Below, piece after piece: positions 27,220 to 35,440 of a stretch of 64,000 nt of DNA. Source of the DNA: Leclercia sp. AS011 (lineage in GTDB: Bacteria > Pseudomonadota > Gammaproteobacteria > Enterobacterales > Enterobacteriaceae). Position 1 is the stretch's first letter. Each line of letters begins with the position of its first letter. The notes under the pieces were generated by a model. That model saw nothing but the letters and a program-made list of their open reading frames with translations, was not told where the DNA came from and did no database searches. The stretch covers positions 992,001 to 1,056,000 of the forward strand of contig NZ_JBBCMA010000001.1 of the NCBI RefSeq assembly GCF_037152535.1, given 5' to 3'. The position numbers and the translations under genes were made by a program.

Positions 27220-27438
27220 TTACTTCAGGTCGCGGTTCGCCATAGCGTTGACCAGATATGACTGACGCTGGCTGAGCCTCACCTCACTGCTGGCGTCATT
27301 TTCTCTTCTCAGCTGGAGGGCAGGGCCACTGTCCGGCGAACGGGTACGCTCTGCGTCTCCCGGAATAATCCAGCCGACATCATCACTGGTGCGATGATTA
27401 TTACGTGCGTTGCGAACTCTTCTTCTCAAATGCAGCAT
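27220..27438 (-). CDS. Small basic protein of unknown function
   Basis: 72 aa. I do not recognise it. It is supported by a strong GGAGG six bases before the ATG and by an intrinsic terminator 40 bases after its stop. The protein is highly charged, with 14 Arg (first part RRRVRNARNNHR), no membrane helix and no signal peptide. The middle (GWIIPGDAERTRSPDSGP) is Pro/Gly rich. It lies 117 bp before the KGG stress-protein gene on the same strand. Upstream, ggggatattaataccccg near 27478-27495 forms a palindrome (GGGGTATT/AATATCCCC) that may be an operator or hairpin. Confidence 0.5.
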   Translation of the reverse strand: MLHLRRRVRNARNNHRTSDDVGWIIPGDAERTRSPDSGPALQLRRENDASSEVRLSQRQSYLVNAMANRDLK

Positions 27439-27555
27439 ATAACCTCCGCATAATTCATCGAACTGCCTGTTAATGGCGGGGATATTAATACCCCGGTCGC
27501 CGTCTCACTATATTGTCTGACAAAAAAGCATCAGCAAGAGAATATATTTTGAAGC

Positions 27556-27738
27556 TTATGCCGCTGGTTTGCGACCGCCGCCCCGGCTATTTTGCCCGCC
27601 TTTTTTTCCGGCTTCGGATGCGCGCTGCGGGTCATTTTTAAAATTCCCGCCGCTGCTCTGCCCACCTTTGCGGCCCGCCTGGGATGCACGTTCCCGGTCT
27701 TCAGCGAAATTGCCGGAACCGCCTCGATGTTTAGTCAT
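27556..27738 (-). CDS. KGG-domain stress-induced protein (YciG/YmdF type)
   Basis: 60 aa, the typical size. Starts MTKHRGGSGNFAEDRERAS and has two KGG repeats: AGRKGGQSSGGNF and AGKKGGQNSRGG, with FKNDPQRASEAG between them, nearly identical to E. coli YciG and YmdF as I recall. These small hydrophilic proteins belong to the RpoS general-stress response and resemble plant LEA-type proteins; YciG has been linked to motility. Which of the two is the closer relative cannot be decided by eye, so no symbol is given. Upstream is an AT-rich region of about 290 bp. Confidence 0.9.
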   Translation of the reverse strand: MTKHRGGSGNFAEDRERASQAGRKGGQSSGGNFKNDPQRASEAGKKGGQNSRGGGRKPAA

Positions 27739-28026
27739 AACATGTCTCCAGTGTTTCGTTGAGAATATCTATTAAGAGAAAATAACCTCTTCAAATGTGT
27801 GCACAAATAAATGTAGACAGAACGGCAGAAACTGCAATAAGCCTTTCGGCGCGTTTTTGTGCTCCGTCTGAATATATTTTAGGCATTTTTTAGGGAGGGG
27901 GAGGATATATCCACGCTAATAAATAAGTTAGCAAAAGTTACATGTGGCACGAATAATTTCAGGCGCAATATTTACCGTGATCAAGCGCCAGAAAAATAGA
28001 CTTTTCTGGCGAAATTAAGACGAGTC
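27739..28026. promoter_or_regulatory. AT-rich intergenic region before the KGG gene
   Basis: 288 bp upstream of the KGG gene and downstream of the MocR gene stop at 28027. AT-rich, with a T/A-rich block near 27770-27900. It should contain the stress promoter of the KGG gene. No ORF or convincing RNA is seen. Confidence 0.35.
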
Positions 28027-29379
28027 TTAACGGCTCTGCTCCAGTTCTATTGCCGCTCTCACCTGCACTAACGCCTGGCGTAAATCCTCCATCGTCACCG
28101 ACCCAAGGGCAATGCGGATCGCCTGCGGCACCGTGCCGGAGGTGGAGAAGGGCTCCGCGGTGGAAACGGAGACGTTGTTATCCATCAGCTCCCTGACTAC
28201 CCGGTCGGCTCTGGCTTCGTCCGCCAGCGGCAGCCAGGCAAAGTAGGAGTTGGGATGGGTGATGCAGGGCAGATCCCCCAACACCGTTTTCAGGACGGCC
28301 TGTCGCTGTCGGGCATCGTCTCTTTTCAGGGTTTCAAAGCGGGCCACGGTGCCGTCCTGGATCCAGTGGCACACCATGGCGGTCATGACCGAAGGGGTAT
28401 TCCAGGTGGTGGCCCGGATGGCTCTCTCGAGGGCCGGGCGCAGGTCAGGCGGGCAAATCACCGCCCCGACCCGCAGACCGGTCGCCACATTTTTGGAAAA
28501 GCCGGTGACGTACACCGTGCGTTCCGGCGCGAAGCTGGCGACGGGCGGAGGTGGACGGCGGATCAGCCAGCCGTAGGCGGTGTCTTCGATAATCAGGAGA
28601 TCGTGCTGACGGGCAATCTGCGCCAGGGTTCTACGCTGCTCGCGATTGAGAACCCAGCCCAGCGGGTTGTGCAGCGTCGGCATGGTGTAAATCGCCCGCA
28701 CGTGACGCCGCTGGCAGAGCTGGCGTAACGCCGCCAGATCCGGGCCCGTTTCTGTGCAGGGAATGGCGAGCAGCTCCAGATGATAGAGCGCCGCCAGGGC
28801 CTTAAAGCCCGGGTAGGTGAGGGCGTCCACCGCCACCACGTCGCCGGGCCGGAGCAGCCCCATGACCGCGACGGTCAGGCCATGCTGGGCACCGTTCACG
28901 ATCAGCACGTTCTCCGCCAGGGGGTGAAACTGCGGTCCTGCGAGGTGCGCGGCGACGATCTCCCGCTCGGTCAGCCTGCCGGCATGGGGCTGATAGCGCA
29001 GATGCGATTCGATATCGCCCCCGGCGGCGACCTGTCTGAGCGCCTCCCGCAGCAGCTCCCCCTGGCCCGGCAGGGCGGGATAGTTGAAGTTCAGATCCAG
29101 CACATCGGTGGCGACCGCCTGCTGGTCGATCCCCTGGCCGGACGGTAACAGGATCTCCCTGACGAAGGTTCCGCGCCCGGTTTCGCCGCTGACCAGCCCC
29201 ATCTTCTCCAGCTCGGCATAGACCCGCGTCGCGGTGGCGAGGGAGATATGCTCCCGGACGGCGAGCGTGCGGTGCGTGGGCAGGCGGGTACCTGCCGGGA
29301 TCCGGGCCGAGCGAATCTGTTCAGCGTAGCGATCGACGATCCCTTTATAGCGGGCTTTCATCAAATGTATCCATGACAA
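28027..29379 (-). CDS. MocR-type regulator (GntR HTH fused to aminotransferase fold)
   Basis: 450 aa. Residues about 10-75 are a GntR winged helix (IRSARIPAGTRLPTHRTLAVREHISLATATRVYAEL is the core, beginning near 22). The rest is a type I PLP-dependent aminotransferase-like domain with the Schiff-base Lys in VTGFSKNVATGLR and the DTAYGWL loop before it. MocR proteins sense PLP or amino-acid-related ligands and usually control the adjacent divergent gene. Here that is an EamA exporter 72 bp away, so export of an amino-acid-like metabolite is the likely regulated function. Confidence 0.9.
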   Translation of the reverse strand: MSWIHLMKARYKGIVDRYAEQIRSARIPAGTRLPTHRTLAVREHISLATATRVYAELEKMGLVSGETGRGTFVREILLPSGQGIDQQAVATDVLDLNFNYPALPGQGELLREALRQVAAGGDIESHLRYQPHAGRLTEREIVAAHLAGPQFHPLAENVLIVNGAQHGLTVAVMGLLRPGDVVAVDALTYPGFKALAALYHLELLAIPCTETGPDLAALRQLCQRRHVRAIYTMPTLHNPLGWVLNREQRRTLAQIARQHDLLIIEDTAYGWLIRRPPPPVASFAPERTVYVTGFSKNVATGLRVGAVICPPDLRPALERAIRATTWNTPSVMTAMVCHWIQDGTVARFETLKRDDARQRQAVLKTVLGDLPCITHPNSYFAWLPLADEARADRVVRELMDNNVSVSTAEPFSTSGTVPQAIRIALGSVTMEDLRQALVQVRAAIELEQSR

Positions 29380-29451
29380 TAATTTTATTGTATCAGATTG
29401 GCGAGACTACCATCCGCTCAACAGAGGCTCAAGAGCGGGAAGGTAACGGGA

Positions 29452-30330
29452 ATGGATGTTGCGGTAGAGAAAAACGTGTTTTCAGGCTGGCTCAACGGCC
29501 TGCTGGGGGTGGTGATTTTCAGCGGCTCGTTGCCCGCCACCCGGGTCGCGGTGCAGGATTTTGATCCCTTTTTCCTGACCTTTGCCCGGGCCTCCCTTGC
29601 CGGAGTGCTGGCCCTGCTGCTGATCCTCGGGCTACGGGAAAAACGCCCGCCCGCCGCGCATGTTGTGCCGCTGCTGGTAGTCTCGCTGGGCGTGGTGGTC
29701 GGTTTTCCACTGCTGACCGCCCTGGCTTTACAGCATGTCACCGCCGCCCACTCGATTGTGTTTCTTGGTCTGCTGCCGCTGATGACCGCCATTTTCGCGG
29801 TGCTGCGCGGCAAGGAGCGTCCGGCCCGGGCCTTCTGGATCTTCTCGGTGCTGGGCAGCCTGCTGGTGGTGGGGTTTGCCCTCTCGCAAGGCGCGGCGCT
29901 CTCCCTGACGGGCGATCTGCTGATGCTGGCGGCGGTGATAGTCTGCGGCCTGGGCTATGCCGAAGGGGCCGCGCTCACCCGCGAGTCGGGCGGCTGGCAG
30001 GTGATCAGTTGGGCGCTGATCCTGGCGCTGCCGTTTATGGTGCTGGCCTCCCTGCTGACGATGCCGGCATCGTTTGGCGGCATCGGGTTTTCGGCCTGGG
30101 CCGCGCTGGGTTATGTGTCGCTGTTCAGCATGCTGATCGGGTTTATCTTCTGGTACAAAGGGCTGGCCCAGGGCGGGATCGCCGCAGTGGGGCAACTGCA
30201 GCTGTTACAGCCGTTTCTGGGGTTGGGGCTGTCGGCGACGCTGCTGCATGAGAGGGTGAGTCCGCTGATGATGGTCATTACGTTGGGGGTGATTTTGTGT
30301 GTGGTTGGCTCGCGGAGATATGGCCGGTGA
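29452..30330 (+). CDS. EamA/DMT-family transporter
   Basis: 292 aa from the ATG at 29452 (AAGGTAA upstream); an in-frame ATG at 29398 gives an 18-residue unlikely extension. Ten membrane helices in two EamA repeats: LLGVVIFSGSLPATRVAVQDFDPFFLTFAR in the first and LGYVSLFSMLIGFIFWYKGLAQGGIAAVGQLQLLQPF starting the second (shown here only as landmarks near residues 15 and 220). The family exports amino acids and other metabolites. Divergent from a MocR regulator, the usual arrangement. Confidence 0.88.
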   Translation: MDVAVEKNVFSGWLNGLLGVVIFSGSLPATRVAVQDFDPFFLTFARASLAGVLALLLILGLREKRPPAAHVVPLLVVSLGVVVGFPLLTALALQHVTAAHSIVFLGLLPLMTAIFAVLRGKERPARAFWIFSVLGSLLVVGFALSQGAALSLTGDLLMLAAVIVCGLGYAEGAALTRESGGWQVISWALILALPFMVLASLLTMPASFGGIGFSAWAALGYVSLFSMLIGFIFWYKGLAQGGIAAVGQLQLLQPFLGLGLSATLLHERVSPLMMVITLGVILCVVGSRRYGR

Positions 30331-30355
30331 AGGTAGAGGATTTGCACGAACTGTT

Positions 30356-30377
30356 CCCTCTCCCTTGAGGGAGAGGG
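30356..30377. repeat. Perfect inverted repeat after the EamA gene
   Basis: ccctctccct/agggagaggg, a 10-bp stem with a two-base loop, 25 bases past the transporter stop. It belongs to the common enterobacterial 'ccctctccc' intergenic hairpins and adjoins the short copy of the composite repeat. A weaker relative lies at about 23014-23095. Confidence 0.7.
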
Positions 30378-30395
30378 TGAGGGGGAGGGGGAACA

Positions 30396-30463
30396 TGCGC
30401 CTCGCCCCGGCCTGCGGTCAACGCCTCAGCGATTTTCAGCCGGACCAGGGAGTCGCTGTAAGT
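30396..30463 (-). repeat. Composite dispersed repeat, short form
   Basis: Inverted copy of the 68-bp module at 22716-22783 with two visible mismatches. The 'tgttccccctc' tail follows directly on the minus strand, without the insert of about 215 bp seen in the long form. The minus-strand frame 30436-30723 ends inside it with codons TATPWSG-stop. Confidence 0.7.
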
Positions 30464-30796
30464 TGCTTATCTTTATGATATTTCTCTATTGCGGTAAATT
30501 TTTTGCGAGGCGGCTTCCGGGAATGACTTTGCTGGCTTGTCGCCTCGTTCTCACCGCAGTATCTTCCTGTTGCGCCTGCAAAATCAGGCGTCGGGATTGG
30601 AACCCTGGCTGACTTTATCGATGACATAAGAGACCTTATGTCGTACGCTTTGCTGCACTTCAATGGTGGGCTGGCGGGGGCATCGTAAGATGCGCCGGTA
30701 TCCGATAAAGCCGGTAGTTCCAACCTCGCTCAGTCCACCGCCATGAGATTGGAACCTCTAACGGTGGGTTTAAAAAATTTATCGGAGGCTGCCACT
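30464..30796. other. Structured non-coding leader with switch-like complementarity
   Basis: No convincing gene in 333 bp. TTGGAAC occurs at 30597-30603 and again at 30749-30755; its complement GTTCCAA lies between, at 30717-30723, so the central copy can pair with either. The outer helix is reinforced by CTTTATCG (30613-30620) with CGATAAAG (30703-30710). Enclosed are GACATAAG/CTTATGTC (30623-30642) and GCATC/GATGC hairpins. The arrangement recalls the seqA-seqB-seqC immunity RNA of satellite phage P4, but no integrase or P4 gene is present. It leads into the gene at 30797. Confidence 0.45.
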
Positions 30797-31258
30797 ATGG
30801 CTACAACCCCAACTCTTGATCACGCTTTATTTACCACACCGTTCTCCCATAACACCGACTTCACCGAGCTGGCGAACCACTGCGAACGCTTTGCCCATAC
30901 CCTGCTGGAAAGTGACGATCCCGCTGAAAAGCTGGCGCTCTGCGCCCGACTTTCTGCCTGTCTCGCGTTATTGCAGCCAACGCTCAACGAGCCTATCCCA
31001 CTGCACCTGGTGGAGCGCTTCACCCTTAACGATCTGCCCTCGCGCCTGCCTGCATTCGAACCGGAAAGCGACCAGCTTGGCCTGTATTGTCAGATCCTCA
31101 CGCAACTGTTGATCGGCAACGCACTGCCGCCGGAGATGGCGCGCGTGATGGAGGGGCTGCTGTATGAGCTGGTTAACTTCTACGCCGACACGCTCAACGC
31201 GCCACGCTGGCTGCAAACGCCGGACGGGCGCGTGGCGATTGATGCGTTGATTAACTGA
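30797..31258 (+). CDS. Hypothetical protein following the structured leader
   Basis: 153 aa from the ATG at 30797, with GGAGG at 30784-30788; a longer frame from 30743 would run through the leader and has no ribosome site. I do not recognise the family. It is soluble, acidic and helical, rich in Leu and Pro (LCARLSACLALLQPTLNEPIP), without signal peptide or membrane helix. The leader contains alternative RNA pairings just upstream, so translation or elongation may be controlled. A REP unit follows. Could be a mobile-element or regulatory remnant; function unknown. Confidence 0.6.
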   Translation: MATTPTLDHALFTTPFSHNTDFTELANHCERFAHTLLESDDPAEKLALCARLSACLALLQPTLNEPIPLHLVERFTLNDLPSRLPAFEPESDQLGLYCQILTQLLIGNALPPEMARVMEGLLYELVNFYADTLNAPRWLQTPDGRVAIDALIN

Positions 31259-31262
31259 GGAA

Positions 31263-31305
31263 CACGTAGGCCGGGCAAACGCAGTGCCGCCCGGCGTTTT
31301 TCCCC
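31263..31305. repeat. Single REP unit
   Basis: gtaggccgggcaaacgcagtgccgcccggc palindrome core (given as position 31267-31296) followed by TTTT, between the hypothetical gene and the umuD promoter. The T run means it may also terminate the rightward transcript. Confidence 0.65.
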
Positions 31306-31456
31306 TCTCCCGCAAGAGAGAGGAAGCCGTCCATGCAACGTCCTGAAATATTTACAAAAACAATATTCTCAAACACATTAATCACTTATAAGCGAAGCGG
31401 TTACGCAATAAACAGCCGCCGCTGCCTCGTGACTTGCCTGCGCTCCTCGCTACGAC

Positions 31457-31476
31457 TACTGTATATAAAAACAGTA
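31457..31476 (+). promoter_or_regulatory. umuD: LexA operator (SOS box) of umuD
   Basis: TACTGTATATAAAAACAGTA: a CTG-N10-CAG SOS box with matching TA flanks on both sides, extremely close to the LexA consensus. It ends 15 bases before the umuD ATG and overlaps the likely -10 region, so umuD should be tightly LexA-repressed. Confidence 0.93.
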
Positions 31477-31491
31477 TTCGAGGAACGAATC

Positions 31492-31911
31492 ATGGTGTTT
31501 TACCAACTTGCAGCGCTGCGCGAGGTGATCGCGCTACCCCTTTTCAGCGATGTCGTGCAGTGCGGCTTCCCCAGTCCGGCGCAGGACTATGTGGAACAGC
31601 GTATCGACCTGAACAAATTGCTGATCCAGCACCCCAGCTCAACCTATTTCGTCAAAGCGGCCGGGGATTCAATGATTGATGCCGGGATTGGCGATGGCGA
31701 TCTGCTGATTGTCGACAGCGCCAGAACGGCGCAGCACGGGGATATTGTGATTGCGGCGGTGGAGGGAGAGTTCACGGTAAAGCGCCTTCAGCTCAGACCC
31801 CGGGTGCAGCTTAACCCGATGAACAGCGCTTATTCGCCGATACTCGTGGGCAGCGAAGATTCGCTCGATATCTTTGGCGTGGTGACCTACATCGTTAAGT
31901 CGGCGGATTAG
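31492..31911 (+). CDS. umuD: UmuD, autoproteolytic subunit of DNA polymerase V
   Basis: 139 aa, exactly the usual UmuD length, from the ATG at 31492 (AGGA at 31481-31484); an in-frame upstream ATG (31333) would place the operator inside the gene. Cleavage site Cys24-Gly25, nucleophile Ser60 (GDSMID) and general base Lys97 (TVKRL) are all present at the E. coli positions. RecA-stimulated self-cleavage gives UmuD', which joins UmuC as Pol V for translesion synthesis. Unusually, no umuC follows: the next gene is a convergent LysR regulator 101 bp away. It may partner a distant umuC or act alone as a regulator. Confidence 0.95.
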   Translation: MVFYQLAALREVIALPLFSDVVQCGFPSPAQDYVEQRIDLNKLLIQHPSSTYFVKAAGDSMIDAGIGDGDLLIVDSARTAQHGDIVIAAVEGEFTVKRLQLRPRVQLNPMNSAYSPILVGSEDSLDIFGVVTYIVKSAD

Positions 31912-32012
31912 CCTGTATGCGCCGGTTAATGCATAACATGCAGCGCAAACATGCCGTGAACAGGGTAACCTGTCGCCCACAAAATAATGAAGAGGCAAAA
32001 ACATGACTACTT

Positions 32013-32942
32013 TCAGGCCGTCGGAGGCTGCGCGCTACTGGTCAGCACGTCCTGCACCAGCCAGTCATGAAAAATCTTTACTTCGCTGCGGATCACCGAC
32101 TGCTGGGGTGTAACGACGTAGTAGGACCATTTCAGCGGCCAGCGGTGGTCAGGATGCAGCTGAACGAGTTGTCCGGTCTCAATCAGCTGGCTGACCAGAG
32201 CCCGACGAACAATGGCGACGCCACGACCGCTGAGGGCCGCGAGGATCACCGCGGAGGTGGAATTAATATGCAACCGGCTTTCCCGGACGTCGGGGGCATT
32301 CACCGCCTTGAGCACCGCCTCCCAGGAGGGAAAATCTGCGCCGGGGTGGGGCGTGTCGTCATGGATTAATTTTTGCGTAGCGAGCCACTCACCGCAGGCG
32401 ACTTTCCCGGGCGGCACCAGACGCGGGCTGCAGACCAGCACGGCTTCTTCATCCATCAGCCAGGTTTTGTTCACACCGGGCCAGTCCCCCTGACCACAGC
32501 GGATGCCGATATCGGCTTCGCCGTGGGCGACATCCATCAGCTTTTCGGTCACGTTAAGCCGCAGATCGATAGTTTCATGGCTTTCCGCAAAGCGGTTGAG
32601 GCGATCCATCAGCCAGTTCATCACCAGCACTTGTGACGCGGTCACCACCACCACCGACCGCGCCCGGCGGCCTCGCAGCTTAGTTAACCCCGCTTCCAGA
32701 TTGTCCAGCCCCTGGGTAATGTCCTGTAGCGCCTCCCGGGCGTCATCCACCAGGGTAAGCCGCTCTTTGCCCGTGCGGGTGCGGTTTAGCAGCGGGTGCC
32801 CGACCCAGGCTTCCAGCGAGCGGACAAGCTGTCCTACGGCGGCAGGCGTCACGCCCAGCTCCTGCGCAGCACCGGTAAAGCTGCCGTGCCGCGCGGTGGC
32901 CTCAAAGGCGTGCAGCCATTTCAGACGGTTAAGCGATCGCAT
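32013..32942 (-). CDS. LysR-family regulator (GcvA-like)
   Basis: 309 aa. N-terminal winged helix MRSLNRLKWLHAFEATARHG then SFTGAAQELGVTPAAVGQLVRSLE (residues about 1-62), typical of the GcvA/AmpR branch, with a periplasmic-binding-like effector domain after it (ADIGIRCGQGDW). AAGGGG sits before the ATG. It is divergent from an SDR oxidoreductase gene 159 bp away, which is its probable target. The 3' end abuts the region after umuD. Confidence 0.92.
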   Translation of the reverse strand: MRSLNRLKWLHAFEATARHGSFTGAAQELGVTPAAVGQLVRSLEAWVGHPLLNRTRTGKERLTLVDDAREALQDITQGLDNLEAGLTKLRGRRARSVVVVTASQVLVMNWLMDRLNRFAESHETIDLRLNVTEKLMDVAHGEADIGIRCGQGDWPGVNKTWLMDEEAVLVCSPRLVPPGKVACGEWLATQKLIHDDTPHPGADFPSWEAVLKAVNAPDVRESRLHINSTSAVILAALSGRGVAIVRRALVSQLIETGQLVQLHPDHRWPLKWSYYVVTPQQSVIRSEVKIFHDWLVQDVLTSSAQPPTA

Positions 32943-33101
32943 TTTTAAATCCCCTTAGCGTAAAAGCCCGCTCATTATACGCCAGCAAGATAGATTTTCT
33001 TTCCCGACCCGTCATTTCTTCTGAGTCGTCAACCTGGACGCGCACTGGCATTCTGCTGCCACAGGATCCTTATTCATAACATCATTTCAACGAGGTTAAC
33101 G

Positions 33102-33878
33102 ATGAACGCGTCTTTTGCGGGTAAAAAGCTGTTAGTGGTGGGTGGGACAAGCGGTATGGGGTTTGCGACCGCGAAACAGGTGCTGAAAAACGGCGGCAGC
33201 GTGGTGCTGGTGGGCAACCGTCAGGACAAGGCCGAACAGGCTCGTCAGGCGCTGGCGGCTGAGGGTCAGGTGTCACTGATCGTGGCCGATCTGATGACCG
33301 AAGCGGGCATGAAACACGTCACTGAGGTGATTAACGCTGAACATAAAGACATCAGCCTGCTGGTGAACGCAGCCGGAGTCTTCTTCCCGAAACCCTTCAC
33401 CGAACATGAAATGGCTGACTACGATCTCTATATGAACCTGAACCGCGCGACCTTCTTTATTACCCGCGATGTGGTGCGCAATATGGTTGAGGCCGGGATC
33501 AAAGGCGCCATCGTTAACATCGGTTCCATGTGGGCGCAGCAGGCCATCGGGGCGACGCCATCGTCCGCCTATTCCATGGCGAAAGCGGGGCTGCACGCGA
33601 TGACCAAAAACCTGGCCATCGAGCTTGGCGGGAAAGGTATCCGCGTGAATGCCGTCTCTCCGGCGGTGGTGCATACCCCGATCTACGAAGGCTTTATTGC
33701 AAAAGACGACGTAAAAGCGGTGATGAACAGCTTCGACAGTTTCCATCCGATCGGCCGCGTCGGTACGCCGGAAGATATCGCGGAAACCGTGGTCTTCCTG
33801 CTCTCGGACAAGGCGGGCTGGGTCACCGGGGCTATCTGGGATATCGACGGCGGGGTGATGGCGGGGCGTCACGCCTGA
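33102..33878 (+). CDS. Short-chain dehydrogenase/reductase
   Basis: 258 aa classical SDR. Cofactor motif [13 protein letters not shown] (GxxxGxG form), NAAG, catalytic Ser in VNIGSMW and YSMAK with Tyr/Lys, then the C-terminal [13 protein letters not shown]. Probably NADP-preferring from the Asn-Arg after strand 2 (VGNRQDKA), which is an inference. Divergent from the LysR gene above. A perfect hairpin follows before the convergent DapA-family gene. Substrate not evident. Confidence 0.92.
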   Translation: MNASFAGKKLLVVGGTSGMGFATAKQVLKNGGSVVLVGNRQDKAEQARQALAAEGQVSLIVADLMTEAGMKHVTEVINAEHKDISLLVNAAGVFFPKPFTEHEMADYDLYMNLNRATFFITRDVVRNMVEAGIKGAIVNIGSMWAQQAIGATPSSAYSMAKAGLHAMTKNLAIELGGKGIRVNAVSPAVVHTPIYEGFIAKDDVKAVMNSFDSFHPIGRVGTPEDIAETVVFLLSDKAGWVTGAIWDIDGGVMAGRHA

Positions 33879-33888
33879 TCTGACACAA

Positions 33889-33909
33889 GGACCGGCTAAC
33901 AGCCGGTCC
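33889..33909. terminator. Hairpin between convergent genes
   Basis: ggaccggct/agccggtcc, perfect 9-bp stem with an aac loop, midway between the SDR stop (33878) and the DapA-family stop (33919). No long U run on either side; probably a bidirectional 3'-end structure. Confidence 0.5.
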
Positions 33910-33918
33910 CGGAGGGGG

Positions 33919-34812
33919 TTATTTCAGGTCCAGCTCGGCTATTACCTGGGCAATCTCCGCGATATCGTCCGCTGGCAGCGGCAGCAGCGGGCGGGGCAGA
34001 CAGTCGATATCGGTCAGCCCCAGCACGCCTGCCGCGGCGGCCATCACCCGGATGCTTCTGCCATGCTTACGGAAAAGCGCCCATAAAGGTTCCAGACGAT
34101 CGCTCAGGGCGGTGACGCGGACAGGATCGTTACTCGCCGCGGCCTGGGTGATCTGTTTCGCCGTTTCCGGGAACAGTCCTCCGCAGACGGAATACCACAC
34201 CTCACAGCCAGCATTTAATCCCAGCCCGGCAAAGGGATCTCCGCTGATCCCAATCGTTACGCCGGGGCGAAGATGGTGGCGTAACGTCGCGACGCGATCG
34301 ACAGCAGCGGCTGGCGTATCCGGAACGCCCGGGATTTTGACCGAACGCACGCCATCCAGCGACCTCTGCCGTCCATGCAGTTCATCGGTAAAGGTAAAAT
34401 GGGTAGTGCCCGGATTGTCATAGACGCAGACCGGAACCGAAGCATGTCGGGTAACGGTTTCAAAGAGGCCAAAAACCTCGTCATCCGTGAGCGTCTGATA
34501 GCTGACCGCCGGAAGGAGCAGGGCATCCGCGCCTGCCGCCTGCGCATCCTCCGCCAGATGCAAAACAGCATCGGTGCTGACCGCGCCCACGCAGACCATC
34601 ATCGGAATATCCCCGGCATGCTGCTTTGCCAGGGTGGCAACACGCTGGCGCTGCTCCCGGGTCAGGTAAGCGTAGCTTCCGGTTGAACCCAGAATGCCCA
34701 GCGAATCCACCCGGGCTGCCGTCAGGCGGGCCAGAAGTTTACTGAATCCCTCTTCATCAATGCCGCCGGCAGTGAAGGGGGTTAACGGGAAAGCACACAA
34801 GCCGGTAAACAT
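33919..34812 (-). CDS. Dihydrodipicolinate synthase/N-acetylneuraminate lyase family aldolase
   Basis: 297 aa TIM-barrel class I aldolase. GSTGSY (42-47) stands in the GTTGE position, Tyr131 in VYDNPG and Schiff-base Lys159 in SVKIPG are conserved. DapA proper is elsewhere in enterobacteria, and the replacement of GTTGE by GSTGS argues for another 2-keto acid substrate. The family cleaves or forms pyruvate adducts. Monocistronic; start preceded by AGGAGAAAC. Neighbouring genes do not define a pathway. Confidence 0.88.
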   Translation of the reverse strand: MFTGLCAFPLTPFTAGGIDEEGFSKLLARLTAARVDSLGILGSTGSYAYLTREQRQRVATLAKQHAGDIPMMVCVGAVSTDAVLHLAEDAQAAGADALLLPAVSYQTLTDDEVFGLFETVTRHASVPVCVYDNPGTTHFTFTDELHGRQRSLDGVRSVKIPGVPDTPAAAVDRVATLRHHLRPGVTIGISGDPFAGLGLNAGCEVWYSVCGGLFPETAKQITQAAASNDPVRVTALSDRLEPLWALFRKHGRSIRVMAAAAGVLGLTDIDCLPRPLLPLPADDIAEIAQVIAELDLK

Positions 34813-34986
34813 GCTGTTTCTCCTGAATGATCCCGAGCCGTCAGGGCTCCGGTGACCGATTTATTTCAGCATATCGACCGCTGGCAAACAAAGTCAATCT
34901 CATGAATACAGGCGATTTGTTGGCGCGCGAACTTGCGTTGATGAGTGATGTTCGGATAGTTTCATTCCACTTAGCTGAATGAGTTG

Positions 34987-35430
34987 ATGACGATGACCTT
35001 AATAAGGGCAGCAGCGTTAAACGATATTCCCTCTCTGCACACGCTTTTTATGCAGTTGGGCTACCAGACAGATCCTGAGAACCTGAAACGACACATTAAC
35101 GATGCAAATACCAGTTTCACTATGTTAGTGGCGGAAGCCGAGCAGCAGGTGTGCGGCGTGATTGTGGTGAACTTTATCACCCCGGTGCATGAGAATGGCC
35201 TGTGGGCATTGATCTCCGCCCTGGTGATCAACGAGTCGGCAAGAGGAACAGGGATAGGTCAGAAACTCCTTATCGCCGCTGAGCAGCACGCCCTTGATAA
35301 AGGCTGCACGCAGATCGAGCTTTCAAGCAGTGAGAAAAGGGTCCGGGCGCACAATTTTTATGAAAATAACGGCTATAAGGAGGTCAGGAAGCGCTTTGTT
35401 AAGCGCCTCGCCGATCCTCCTGCTGTGTGA
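34987..35430 (+). CDS. GNAT-family N-acetyltransferase
   Basis: 147 aa taking the ATG at 34987 (a TTG precedes it and another ATG lies two codons later). Acetyl-CoA loop VINESARGTGIGQKLL (R/Q-x-x-G-x-G/A) and C-terminal ENNGYKEVRKRFVKRL are standard for GNAT enzymes. Acts on an amine of unknown identity. Its stop is 10 bases from the convergent bdcA stop. The upstream region is AT-rich and carries no clear operator. Confidence 0.88.
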   Translation: MTMTLIRAAALNDIPSLHTLFMQLGYQTDPENLKRHINDANTSFTMLVAEAEQQVCGVIVVNFITPVHENGLWALISALVINESARGTGIGQKLLIAAEQHALDKGCTQIELSSSEKRVRAHNFYENNGYKEVRKRFVKRLADPPAV

Positions 35431-35440
35431 TCCCGGACGG

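Noticed and set aside
30436..30723. Minus-strand 95-codon frame
   Set aside because: Runs through the structured leader and ends in the repeat; no ribosome site. A decayed satellite-phage gene (Ash/Icd-like) was considered but could not be supported.
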